Shown in pieces: positions 5,097-12,386 of a DNA stretch of 13,961 bases. The translations under genes were made by a program, and so were the position numbers. The stretch comes from Thermoproteota archaeon (GTDB lineage Archaea > Thermoproteota > Thermoprotei_A > Sulfolobales > Pyrodictiaceae): NCBI GenBank assembly GCA_013153105.1, contig JAADFC010000017.1, positions 1 through 13,961 on the forward strand. The letters are read 5' to 3'. Each line of letters begins with the position of its first letter. The stretch's first letter is position 1. The notes under the pieces are model-generated. The model did not search any database, was not told the DNA's origin, and saw only the letters and a program-made list of their open reading frames with translations.

Positions 5097-5758
5097 CCGA
5101 GCCCCTCCCCGCCCCGTTTGCGGGCAAGCCTCTTCTTCAGAGTCTTCAGCCTGATAATCTCCTCCCTCATCCGGTCGTCGAGCACCAGCTTGATATACTT
5201 GATGCTCTGCTGGTAGCTCGGTATAATGTTGTAGTCCAACGCGTTCAGGAGCCTCTGGGTCTCACGCAGCTCCTCCAGCAGGCTCCGCAGCGCCGCCTCA
5301 GCCTCCACGACACGGAGCAGCTCCCGGAACGCCTCCACCAGCCGCTCCCGGGCCTTCAACAGCTCCGGGGTAACCCTCGCAGCCGCCACCGGCAGACCGG
5401 GGATACTATCCTCCACGAGGCTGAGGGAGGGAGTCTTAACCGCGAACAGCACCCTAGTACCCACATCAACCTCCAGGCTGGGACGCACGCTCTCCAGCAC
5501 CGGCCGCACCTGCTCCAGCCCACCGCTGGCCATGAGGGCGAGGAAGTAGTCCCGGTAAGCCTCCGCCAGCGCCGCAGCCGCCTTACGGTAGGCCTGCTCG
5601 TACTCCTGCCCCATCTGCCTAATGTAGAGGATGAGGACGTCACGCTTCTCCTCAATAACCTTCCTAATCCTCTGCAGGTTCTTCAGCTCACGCCGCAGCC
5701 GGATCAGGTTAATCTTTGTCGGGAGCACCCTGGAGCCGCCGCCGAAGGTCTGGACCAA
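5093..5758 (-). CDS. atpD: A-type ATP synthase subunit D (central stalk)
   Basis: A 221-residue subunit D, the long coiled-coil shaft that turns inside the A3B3 head and couples it to the c ring through F. The family signature RVLPTKINLIRLRRELKN lies at 10-27, the first long helix continues to about residue 75, a central part (SLEVDVGTRVLFAV) forms the globular segment, and RLLNALDYNIIPSYQQSIKYI near 168-188 is the second conserved block before the basic C-terminal helix. The start is TTG 5758, with GGTGGTGA about 9 nt upstream. GTG 5728 is possible but would cut into the conserved N terminus. It is the last gene of the F-E-A-B-D operon. A 94-bp gap with a tandem repeat and a hairpin separates it from atpB. 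Confidence 0.95.
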   Translation of the reverse strand: MVQTFGGGSRVLPTKINLIRLRRELKNLQRIRKVIEEKRDVLILYIRQMGQEYEQAYRKAAAALAEAYRDYFLALMASGGLEQVRPVLESVRPSLEVDVGTRVLFAVKTPSLSLVEDSIPGLPVAAARVTPELLKARERLVEAFRELLRVVEAEAALRSLLEELRETQRLLNALDYNIIPSYQQSIKYIKLVLDDRMREEIIRLKTLKKRLARKRGGEGLG

Positions 5759-5772
5759 CCCCTGTCACCACC

Positions 5773-5792
5773 CTATCCTACGCTATCCTACG
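5773..5792. repeat. tandem 10-bp repeat upstream of atpD
   Basis: CTATCCTACG occurs twice in direct succession (5773-5782 and 5783-5792) without mismatch. It lies 15-34 nt upstream of the atpD start, next to its ribosome binding site GGTGGTGA. It may be a recent slippage duplication or part of a regulatory site. Confidence 0.8.
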
Positions 5793-5800
5793 CGGAAAGG

Positions 5801-5822
5801 CTGCCGCACCCGCACGCGGCAG
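5801..5822 (-). other. intercistronic hairpin between atpB and atpD
   Basis: CTGCCGC and GCGGCAG form a perfect 7-bp stem with an 8-nt loop about 30 nt after the atpB stop. No T-run follows on the minus strand, so partial termination or mRNA processing that sets the B to D ratio is more likely than full termination (inference). Confidence 0.4.
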
Positions 5823-5852
5823 GCGGGAGCCCGGAGGGAAACAGGGGGAGGG

Positions 5853-7289
5853 CTAGGAGGCCGTGGCCGCCGCCTTGGCCTCCTGCTGCTGGCGGCGCCT
5901 CCTGTACTTCGGGTGGTACTTCTTGATGTACTCGTCCTTTATCCTGTACAGCTCGCTCTCCGGGAGTATCGCCAGTATCTCCCAGGCCAGGTCCAGCGTC
6001 TCCTCTATGCTGCGGTTCTCGTAGAAGCCCTGCTTGAGGAACCTCTGCTCGAACGCCTCGCCGAACCGGAGGTACTTACGGTCGACCTCGCTGAGGCTCT
6101 CCTCTCCGACTATCGCCGCAAGGCTCCTCAGCTCCACCGCCCTGCTGTAGGCGGCGTAGAGCTGGTCGGAGACGTTCGCGTGGTCCTCCCTGGTCTTGCC
6201 GGGGCCTATACCCTCCTTCATCAGCCGCGAGAGGCTCATGAGCACGTTTATCGGCGGGTAGATGCCCCTGTTGTGCAGCTCCCTGCTGAGCACTATCTGG
6301 CCCTCGGTTATGTAGCCGGTCAGGTCGGGTATCGGGTGGGTTATATCGTCGTTGGGCATCGTGAGGATGGGCATCTGGGTTATCGAGCCCTTCTTACCGT
6401 GGGCCCTGCCGGCCCTCTCGTAGATGCTCGCCAGGTCGCTGTACATGTAGCCAGGGTAGCCCTGCCTGCCGGGCACCTCCTCGCGGGCCGCGCTTATCTC
6501 GCGGAGCGCCTCCGCGTAGTTGGTCATATCGGTCAGTATCACGAGGACGTGCATGCCCAGGTCGAAGGCCAGGTGCTCGGCGAGCGTCAGCGCTATACGC
6601 GGGGTTATCAGGCGCACCGACGCAGGCTCGTCGGCCAGGTTGATGAAGAGCGCCGCCCTCTTGATTGCACCGGTCTCCTCGAAGAACTTCTTGAAGAACA
6701 GCGCGTCGTCATGCATCACGCCTATAGCCGCGAAGACTACGGCGAACTCCTCGCCGGTCCTAACGGTGGCCTGCCTGGCTATCTGGACGGCGAGCTTGTT
6801 GTGGGGGAGGCCGGCGCCGCTAAATATGGGCAGCTTCTGGCCGCGCACCATAGTGTTCATACCGTCTATCGCGGAGATACCCGTCTGGATGAAGTCCTCC
6901 GGGTACGCCCTCGCAGCAGGGTTGAGCGGGTCGCCGTTTATGTCGCGCCACACGCCGCTGGTTATCGGCGGCCCGCCGTCGATGGGCTCGCCGAGCCCGT
7001 TGAACACCCTACCAAGCATCTCGTCGGATACCTTGACCTCAAGGGTCCTCGCGAGGAACCTAACCTTAGTCCCCACAGCAGCTATGCCCGTGGTCCCCTC
7101 GAACACCTGCACCACAGCATAGCCGCGCGCCGTCTCGAGGACGCGACCCTTCCTCTTCTCCCCCGTCGGCAGCTCCACCTCGACAATCTCATCATAGGCC
7201 GCGTCGCTTATACCCTCAACTATCACGAGGGGACCGCGTATCTCGCGGATACTCTCATACTCCCTTACGACACGCGCCTCCGCCGCCAA
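5853..7289 (-). CDS. atpB: A-type ATP synthase subunit B (non-catalytic)
   Basis: The regulatory, non-catalytic subunit that alternates with A in the A3B3 head. The start chosen is TTG 7289 (MAAEARVVREYESI, 478 residues), because GGGAGGTG ends 6 nt upstream; the frame also opens at GTG 7298. Residues 15-85 are the beta barrel (SIREIRGPLVIVEGI). The P-loop position reads SGAGLPHNKLA at 157-167 in place of GxxxxGKT, as normal for B. Other family blocks are AVVFAAIGVMHDDALFFKK, VLILTDMTNYAEALREISAARE, GRQGYPGYMYSDLA and PNDDITHPIPDLTGYITEGQ, followed by the C-terminal helices. The tail is rich in Arg, Gln and Ala. It follows atpA after about 58 bp. Confidence 0.97.
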   Translation of the reverse strand: MAAEARVVREYESIREIRGPLVIVEGISDAAYDEIVEVELPTGEKRKGRVLETARGYAVVQVFEGTTGIAAVGTKVRFLARTLEVKVSDEMLGRVFNGLGEPIDGGPPITSGVWRDINGDPLNPAARAYPEDFIQTGISAIDGMNTMVRGQKLPIFSGAGLPHNKLAVQIARQATVRTGEEFAVVFAAIGVMHDDALFFKKFFEETGAIKRAALFINLADEPASVRLITPRIALTLAEHLAFDLGMHVLVILTDMTNYAEALREISAAREEVPGRQGYPGYMYSDLASIYERAGRAHGKKGSITQMPILTMPNDDITHPIPDLTGYITEGQIVLSRELHNRGIYPPINVLMSLSRLMKEGIGPGKTREDHANVSDQLYAAYSRAVELRSLAAIVGEESLSEVDRKYLRFGEAFEQRFLKQGFYENRSIEETLDLAWEILAILPESELYRIKDEYIKKYHPKYRRRRQQQEAKAAATAS

Positions 7290-7347
7290 GCCACACACCT
7301 CCCATGCACATGCCTAGCATCGGGAGGGGAGGGGGTAAAGAGGGGGG

Positions 7348-9138
7348 CTACCTGCCGGTCTTCTCGCGTATAAGCTCCTCTATACCCTTGAGCAGCTCCT
7401 CGCGTATCTTGTCGAGCAGCTCCAGCTTGTCGTTCGGCACATTGTACCTGGCCATGATGAACGCCCTTATCTTGTCGGCCAGCCTCTCCCTAATCTCCTT
7501 AACAGTCACGCCGTGCTGGAGCGCGTTGAGGGCGGCGCGGTAGAAGTCTATTATCGTCTCCAGCTGCTTCCACTGCTTCTGCGGCGTCGCGAACGCGTCC
7601 ACGGGGTCGAACGCGTTCTGCTGGAGGAAGCCCTCCCTTATTATCCTCGCGACCTCCAGTATCAGCTTGTCCCTCTCGCTGAGGCCCTCGGTGCCGACCA
7701 GCCTCACTATATCCTTCAGCTCGTCCTCGCGTAGCAGCAGCTCGTACGCCTGGTCGCGGTACTCCTTCCACTTGGGGCTTATGTTCTCGTGCCACCACTT
7801 AGCAACGGTCTCCACGTAGGCGCTGTAGCTAAGCAGCCAGTTTATCGCGGGGTAGTGCCTGCTGTACGCGAGCTTAGCATCTAGAGCCCAGAACACCCTA
7901 ATGAACCTCTTCGTGTTAGCCGTCACCGGCTCTGTGAAGTCGCCGCCCGGCGGCGACACGGCACCCACGACGGTGACGCTGCCAACCCTCTCCGGCTGCC
8001 CGGGCACCTTGACGCGGCCGGCGCGGCTGTAGAACTCGGCAAGCCTCGAGGCGAGGTAGCTCGGGTAGCCCTCCTCGGCGGGCATCTCCTCGAGGCGGCC
8101 GGCTATCTCGCGCAGCGCCTCAGCCCACCTGCTCGTCGAGTCCGCCACGAGGAGCGCGTCGTAGCCCATGTCCCTATAGTACTCAGCTATGGTTATTCCC
8201 GTGTAGATGCTCGCCTCCCTAGCCGCGACGGGCATGTTGCTGGTGTTTGCTATCAGTATGGTACGCTCCATCATAGGCCTCCCGGTCCACGGGTCCTTAA
8301 GCTTGGGGAAGCTCTCCAGCACCTCGGTCATCTCGTTGCCACGCTCGCCGCAGCCTATGTAGACTACTATCCTGGCCGAGCTCCACTTGGCGAGGCTCTG
8401 GAGGGTCACCGTCTTCCCGCTGCCGAAGGGGCCGGGTATCGCGCCGGTGCCACCCTTAGCCATGGGGAACATCGTGTCTATGACGCGGAACCCTGTTATC
8501 AGGGGCTCGACGGGCTCGTACTTCTCCACTATCGGCCTAGGCCTCCGGACCGGCCACCGGTGGTACATCTTCAGCTCGACCTTGCCGCCGTCCGGCGTCT
8601 CCAGCTCCGCTATCACGTCCTCGACGGTGTAGTCGCCCTCGGGGGCGACCCACTTGATCACTCCCCTAACGTCCGGGGGCACCATGACGCGGTGGGTCAC
8701 CAGGGGGGTCTCCGGGACCTCGCCGAGCACATCGCCGCCGGACACCTTGTCGCCAGGCTTGACGCCGCTGGGCTTGAAGTGCCACTTCTTCGTGCGGTCC
8801 AGCGCGGGCACCTTGACGCCGCGCCTTATGAATATGCTCTTGGTGACCTCCTTTATCACGTCGAGCGGCCTCTGGATGCCATCGTATATCTTGCCTATGA
8901 TGCCTGGGCCTAGCTCCACGCTGAGCGGCGACCCGGTGCCGTAGACGGGCTCGCCGGGCTTGAGGCCGGTGGTTGTCTCGTACACCTGTATGTAAGCCTT
9001 GTCGCCCACTATCCTGTTTATCTCGCCAACCAGCCTCTCCTCGCCAACCTCAACCATCTCGTACATCTTCGCGCCGCTCATGCCCTCAGCCACTACGAGA
9101 GGGCCTGCGACGCGTATAATCCTGCCCTTGACCGCCAA
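7348..9138 (-). CDS. atpA: A-type ATP synthase catalytic subunit A
   Basis: The 596-residue catalytic subunit, which makes or hydrolyses ATP at the A/B interfaces. The N-terminal barrel (GRIIRVAGPLVVAEGM, 5-20) is followed by the extra domain peculiar to A/V-type subunits (about 110-195). The P-loop GPFGSGKT is at 236-243, the catalytic glutamate in GCGERGNEM is E265, and the Walker B strand DALLVADSTSRWAEAL ends at D333. EEMPAEEGYPSYLASRLAEFYSRAGR and the helical C terminus complete it. No intein interrupts the P-loop region, a common insertion place in this gene. The start is TTG 9138, with GGGAGGGAG 7 nt upstream. It follows atpE after 76 bp, where a TATA-like box may give extra transcription of A, B and D. 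Confidence 0.98.
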   Translation of the reverse strand: MAVKGRIIRVAGPLVVAEGMSGAKMYEMVEVGEERLVGEINRIVGDKAYIQVYETTTGLKPGEPVYGTGSPLSVELGPGIIGKIYDGIQRPLDVIKEVTKSIFIRRGVKVPALDRTKKWHFKPSGVKPGDKVSGGDVLGEVPETPLVTHRVMVPPDVRGVIKWVAPEGDYTVEDVIAELETPDGGKVELKMYHRWPVRRPRPIVEKYEPVEPLITGFRVIDTMFPMAKGGTGAIPGPFGSGKTVTLQSLAKWSSARIVVYIGCGERGNEMTEVLESFPKLKDPWTGRPMMERTILIANTSNMPVAAREASIYTGITIAEYYRDMGYDALLVADSTSRWAEALREIAGRLEEMPAEEGYPSYLASRLAEFYSRAGRVKVPGQPERVGSVTVVGAVSPPGGDFTEPVTANTKRFIRVFWALDAKLAYSRHYPAINWLLSYSAYVETVAKWWHENISPKWKEYRDQAYELLLREDELKDIVRLVGTEGLSERDKLILEVARIIREGFLQQNAFDPVDAFATPQKQWKQLETIIDFYRAALNALQHGVTVKEIRERLADKIRAFIMARYNVPNDKLELLDKIREELLKGIEELIREKTGR

Positions 9139-9214
9139 GACTAGGCTCCCTCCCTACCCTGCCACGCTTCACGCGGGGACACGCCACCCTGTGGGCTGCC
9201 GAGCCCCCCAATCC

Positions 9215-9832
9215 TCATTTAAAAAGGGTCTCAATTATCCGCGCCCTAGCCTTCTCTATAGCGTCCGAGAGGATGACCTCCAGCCTATAATCCAGCGAGA
9301 CGCCGCCGCCGCGGGCTATGAAGCCTCCGAGCCCCTCCACGGTGTCGCTCGATACCTCTATCTTCACGCCGCCGGGCAGCTTGGCCCTGGAGGCTGCTCT
9401 CTTCACCGCCTCCGCGTCGGGGGCTGCGGGGTGGAGGGTTACGGTGCCCGAGCCTATCTTGGAGGCCGCGTCCTCTATGAGCCTGGCGAGGAAGGCCTCG
9501 TACTCCTCCCGGCCCACAGTCTCGCGGAGCCTCTGCAGCGCCTCCTGGAGCGCCTCCTCCACCGCGGCGGCGCGGATGGTGCTCAGCTTCTTCCTCAGCT
9601 CCACCTCGCGCCTCGCGGTGTAGGACTCGACGCGCTCCCTCGCCTCCCGCGCCGCATGCCTCAGCTCCTGCTCCAGCCTGCTGAGGCTCTCCTCGTAGGC
9701 CTTCTCAAGTATCTCCCTCGCTGCCTGGAGGGCTGCCTTAACCTTCTCCTCTATCTCGCCGCGAACCCTCTCCACGACCTCGTCCGCGAGCCTCTCGGGG
9801 CTGCCTACGACGCGGACCACACTGCCAGCCAA
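9215..9832 (-). CDS. atpE: A-type ATP synthase subunit E (peripheral stalk)
   Basis: A 205-residue subunit E, half of the peripheral stalk that holds the head still against rotation. Residues 10-115 form the long charged coiled coil (ADEVVERVRGEIEEKVKAAL, then LEQELRHAAREARERVESY). Residues 118-205 are the globular part that grips the top of A/B (REEYEAFLARLIEDAASKIG, then GLGGFIARGGGVSLDYRLEVIL, the best conserved block). Its coiled-coil partner would be subunit H/G, which is not in the window. The start is TTG 9832, 7 bp after the atpF stop, with GGGGTG about 8 nt upstream inside the end of atpF, so the two are translated from one message. Confidence 0.93.
   Translation of the reverse strand: MAGSVVRVVGSPERLADEVVERVRGEIEEKVKAALQAAREILEKAYEESLSRLEQELRHAAREARERVESYTARREVELRKKLSTIRAAAVEEALQEALQRLRETVGREEYEAFLARLIEDAASKIGSGTVTLHPAAPDAEAVKRAASRAKLPGGVKIEVSSDTVEGLGGFIARGGGVSLDYRLEVILSDAIEKARARIIETLFK
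9217..9225 (-). promoter_or_regulatory. possible internal promoter before atpA
   Basis: On the minus strand TTTTTAAAT overlaps the last codons of atpE. It predicts a start near 9195, leaving about 57 nt before atpA TTG 9138. Such a promoter would let the stoichiometric A and B subunits exceed E and F. The same T5 run could also attenuate transcription coming from atpE. Confidence 0.4.
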
Positions 9833-9839
9833 GGCTTCT

Positions 9840-10148
9840 TCACCCCATGCCCAGGGCTTTGAGGAGCTCCTTCTGCACGTTCATAGGCTCACCCGGCTCC
9901 CTGACGGTGGGGAGCCGGGCGACTATCATGTCGGGCCTCTCCTCGCGGAGCCTCCTCACCGCCTCCTCGGCGTCCTCGTAGTACTCGGCGCTGAGCAGAA
10001 CGAGGCCCACGTCCTCCCTCGCCGCTATCTCGCGGAGCCTCTCGGCCGCCTCGCGGGGGTCGGAGGCGGGGTACCCCTCCGCGCCGAGGAGGCGGAGGGC
10101 GTAGACCGTGTAGGGGTCCGCGACGACTGCGACCTTCTTCACAGCCAA
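9840..10148 (-). CDS. atpF: A-type ATP synthase subunit F (central stalk)
   Basis: A 102-residue subunit F, a small alpha/beta protein that binds subunit D in the rotor and can regulate ATP hydrolysis. The pattern KKVAVVADPYTVYALRLLGAEGYP (4-27) gives the first strand and helix of the Rossmann-like fold, VGLVLLSAEYYEDAEEAVRRL is the second strand-helix unit, and MIVARLPTVREP is the third strand with its conserved proline turn. It is the first gene of the F-E-A-B-D operon. TTG 10148 is the earliest useful start and directly abuts a 16-bp GC palindrome. There is no clear Shine-Dalgarno site, so initiation may be near-leaderless. GTG 10142 is an alternative. Confidence 0.92.
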   Translation of the reverse strand: MAVKKVAVVADPYTVYALRLLGAEGYPASDPREAAERLREIAAREDVGLVLLSAEYYEDAEEAVRRLREERPDMIVARLPTVREPGEPMNVQKELLKALGMG

Positions 10149-10164
10149 GCCGGGGGCCCCCGGC
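10149..10164. promoter_or_regulatory. perfect 16-bp GC palindrome at the atpF start codon
   Basis: GCCGGGGGCCCCCGGC reads the same on both strands and ends exactly at the base before the atpF TTG. With the TATA box near 10187 the atpF transcript should start at about 10160, so the palindrome would fill most of the leader. It may bind a dimeric protein at the start site or pair between two messages; as a continuous palindrome it needs a few unpaired bases to fold as a hairpin. Confidence 0.5.
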
Positions 10165-10182
10165 GGCGGCCGCGGCGCCTTG

Positions 10183-10198
10183 ATATTTAAATTTAAAT
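10183..10198. promoter_or_regulatory. AT palindrome: bidirectional promoter of atpF and atpI
   Basis: ATTTAAATTTAAAT (10185-10198) is a perfect 14-bp palindrome in GC-rich surroundings and offers a TATA box in each direction. On the minus strand it predicts a start near 10160 for atpF and its operon. On the plus strand it predicts a start near 10218, about 50 nt before atpI GTG 10269. A symmetrical TATA site would keep the two halves of the ATP synthase locus in step. Confidence 0.7.
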
Positions 10199-10268
10199 GT
10201 TTGAGCTTGCTGGTGCCGCGCCGCTCCTAGGGACCGGTGAAGGTGGAGGAGCGGAGGCCTGATATGCC

Positions 10269-12344
10269 GTGCCGGCGCTCCCCGTAGCTAAGGCTGCAGC
10301 TGAGGCTGACATCGCTGCCCCGCGGGCTAGGCTGGCCGCCCTCCTCAAGGCGCTCGCGGAGTGCGGCTGCCTCCACCCGGGCGAGGCCGCGTCGAGGGAC
10401 CCGAAGCTGAGGCATGTGAAGGGCGAGGTTGAAGCGCTGGAGCAGCGGCTGAGGGAGATGATAGAGTTCGCCAGCCGCGCCGCCGGCGAGGCCCCTGCCG
10501 GGGCCGGCGAGCAGGTGGTGAAGGTTGGGAGGGAGGTCGAGGAGAGCCTCGCCAAGCTCGTCACAATGCTTTCGGAGGCGCTGAAGGACGTGGAGAGGCT
10601 GATAGAGAGGCTGGCGCAGCTCCAGAGCCCCGAGTCCGAGCTGAGGCAGCTGCTCGGCGTGCTGGAGGCCTACAGCTTCATAGACGTCGACGTTGAGAAG
10701 CTGAAGCGCGGCCGCCGGCTCCGCGCGAAGGTCTACCGCGTCCCCCGCGATCGCGTGGGGGAGTTCGTGGAGGCGCTGGCCTCGATAGGCTCTCTGGTGG
10801 CGGTGCACGCCACGGGGATAGAGGAGGGCCACGAGACTGTGGTTGTAGCCTACCCGGCGTGGCTGGAGGCTGAGGTGGGCAAGGCGGCGCTGCGGAGCAG
10901 GGCGGTGCCGCTGGAGCTGCCGGAGGACCTGCCTAGGAGTCCTGCGGAGGCGTTCAGGAGGATAAGGGAGGAGCTGGAGAATATGCCGCAGCTGCTGCGG
11001 AGCCACCTGCCCAGGCTGCTGGAGGCCCTGCGGCTCGTCGAGGCCGCCAAGCGTCTCCTCCAGCTGCTTGAGGCTACCGAGCTGAAGAGGTTCGTGGCTG
11101 TGGTGCGCGGCTACGTGGCGCCGGAGAGGCTGGGTGAGCTGGAGAAGGCTGTGGCCGGCGCGGCGCCGAGCGCCGTCGTTGTTGTCGAGGAGTACCGGCC
11201 CGGCCACGGGCATGGCCACGAGGAGGAGAGGCTGCCGCCCAGCTACTATGAGACGCCGCGGAGGCTGGCGCCGCTCGCGGAGATACTAGGCATGGCGGGA
11301 CAGCCAAGGCCCTATGAGCTGGTGCCCCTGGCGCTTCTCGCGGTGACCCTGCCGCTCATCTACGGCCTGGTGTTCCCCGACCTGGGCCACGGGCTGGTAT
11401 TGGTGCTGGTGGGCTACTACCTGTTCTACAAGAGGATGGGCAACGAGCCGCTGGGCAAGCTGGTGATGCTGTTCGGCGCGGCAGCTATGGTCACCGGCTT
11501 CCTGGCGGGCGAGTTCTTCGGCCCTCATCCCGCGGTTGCGGGCTGGCTCGCCGAGGGCATCTGGCACGGGCACCCGCCCCTCAGCAGCCCCCTCCACCCG
11601 TTCGTGAAGATGCTCGAGGGAGGCGAGGAGCTGTCCCGGGAGATGCTCGCCGAGCACGCCACCCTGCTGATATACCATGCAATGTTCCTGTCCCTGGCGG
11701 TGGGCAGCACGCTGCTCGCGGTCAGCTCGTGGCTGAGCCTCGCGAACGGGCTGCTGCAGAGGGACCGGGAGCTGGCCGCTGCGGGGCTGGGTAAGACGCT
11801 GCTCTTCACCGGCGTCATGCTAGCCGTTGTTGTCGGCGCGGTGGTTGGCGAGGGTGAGACGGCGATGCACCGTGCGGGTATGATACTGAAGGACGCCGGC
11901 CTGACGCTCGTGCCGGAGACGGGGCTGGGCATGCTGGTGAGGCTGATGGCCACCGTGGGCCTGTTCACGCTGCTGGGTGCGCCGCTGCTCTTCGGCCACG
12001 GCGGCTTCGGCGAGAGGCTCACCGCCGGTATAATGGAGGCGTTCGACGCGTTGCTGATGGCTATAGGTAACACGGCGTCGTTCATGCGTATAATGGGCCT
12101 GTCGCTGGCCCACAGCGGGCTGATGCTAGGCTTCACCGTGATGGCGTACATAGCTGGGCCGCTGGCGCCTATAGTGTATATACTTGGCAACCTGCTGGTG
12201 ATAGCCCTCGAGGCGCTGGCAGCCTACGCGCACACGCTGAGGCTCCACCTCTACGAGATGTTCAGCAAGTTCTACCTCGACCAGGGCAAGCCCTACACGC
12301 CGGTCAGGCTGCCCGAGGGTGTACGGCTGGAGGTTGAGGCCTAG
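10269..12344 (+). CDS. atpI: A-type ATP synthase membrane subunit I (subunit a)
   Basis: The 691-residue stator subunit that carries the ion half-channels and anchors the peripheral stalk. Residues 1-330 are the cytoplasmic domain with two coiled-coil arms (about 48-135 and 225-275). Residues 350-660 contain the membrane helices, starting with LVPLALLAVTLPLIYGLVFP. Family blocks are FGHGGFGERL, SFMRIMGLSLAHSG (604-617) and HTLRLHLYEMFSKFY (655-669). R658 in the last block is the essential arginine facing the c-ring carboxylate. H313, H315 and H317 form a short His-Gly run between the two domains. The start is GTG 10269, since an in-frame stop lies at 10260. GGAGG at 10253-10257 is 11 nt away, rather far, and an out-of-frame ATG at 10264 fits it better. 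Transcribed divergently from atpF. Confidence 0.96.
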   Translation: MPALPVAKAAAEADIAAPRARLAALLKALAECGCLHPGEAASRDPKLRHVKGEVEALEQRLREMIEFASRAAGEAPAGAGEQVVKVGREVEESLAKLVTMLSEALKDVERLIERLAQLQSPESELRQLLGVLEAYSFIDVDVEKLKRGRRLRAKVYRVPRDRVGEFVEALASIGSLVAVHATGIEEGHETVVVAYPAWLEAEVGKAALRSRAVPLELPEDLPRSPAEAFRRIREELENMPQLLRSHLPRLLEALRLVEAAKRLLQLLEATELKRFVAVVRGYVAPERLGELEKAVAGAAPSAVVVVEEYRPGHGHGHEEERLPPSYYETPRRLAPLAEILGMAGQPRPYELVPLALLAVTLPLIYGLVFPDLGHGLVLVLVGYYLFYKRMGNEPLGKLVMLFGAAAMVTGFLAGEFFGPHPAVAGWLAEGIWHGHPPLSSPLHPFVKMLEGGEELSREMLAEHATLLIYHAMFLSLAVGSTLLAVSSWLSLANGLLQRDRELAAAGLGKTLLFTGVMLAVVVGAVVGEGETAMHRAGMILKDAGLTLVPETGLGMLVRLMATVGLFTLLGAPLLFGHGGFGERLTAGIMEAFDALLMAIGNTASFMRIMGLSLAHSGLMLGFTVMAYIAGPLAPIVYILGNLLVIALEALAAYAHTLRLHLYEMFSKFYLDQGKPYTPVRLPEGVRLEVEA

Positions 12345-12351
12345 ACCATGA

Positions 12352-12356
12352 TTTTT
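12352..12356 (+). terminator. T-run terminator of atpI
   Basis: TTTTT lies 8 nt after the atpI stop, in a 42-bp convergent gap. It fits the T-rich terminators of archaea. The sequence GGGGCCTCTCCCC that follows (12362-12374) could serve as a short hairpin for either strand. Confidence 0.6.
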
Positions 12357-12386
12357 GCCCTGGGGCCTCTCCCCTCAAGGGTTTAG

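Noticed and set aside
6815..6850. Missing Walker A lysine in the atpB protein
   Set aside because: Subunit B of A-type ATP synthases normally lacks the GKT P-loop; this is not a defect or pseudogene sign.
5631..7373. Open frame of 580 codons on the plus strand opposite atpB
   Set aside because: It is the antisense shadow of atpB and the end of atpD. The protein is Leu/Arg/His/Gly-rich without any family pattern; GC-rich codons leave long antisense frames open.
10227..11219. 330-codon minus-strand frame opposite atpI
   Set aside because: Antisense shadow of atpI; composition is Gln/Leu/His/Pro-rich, without recognisable domains.
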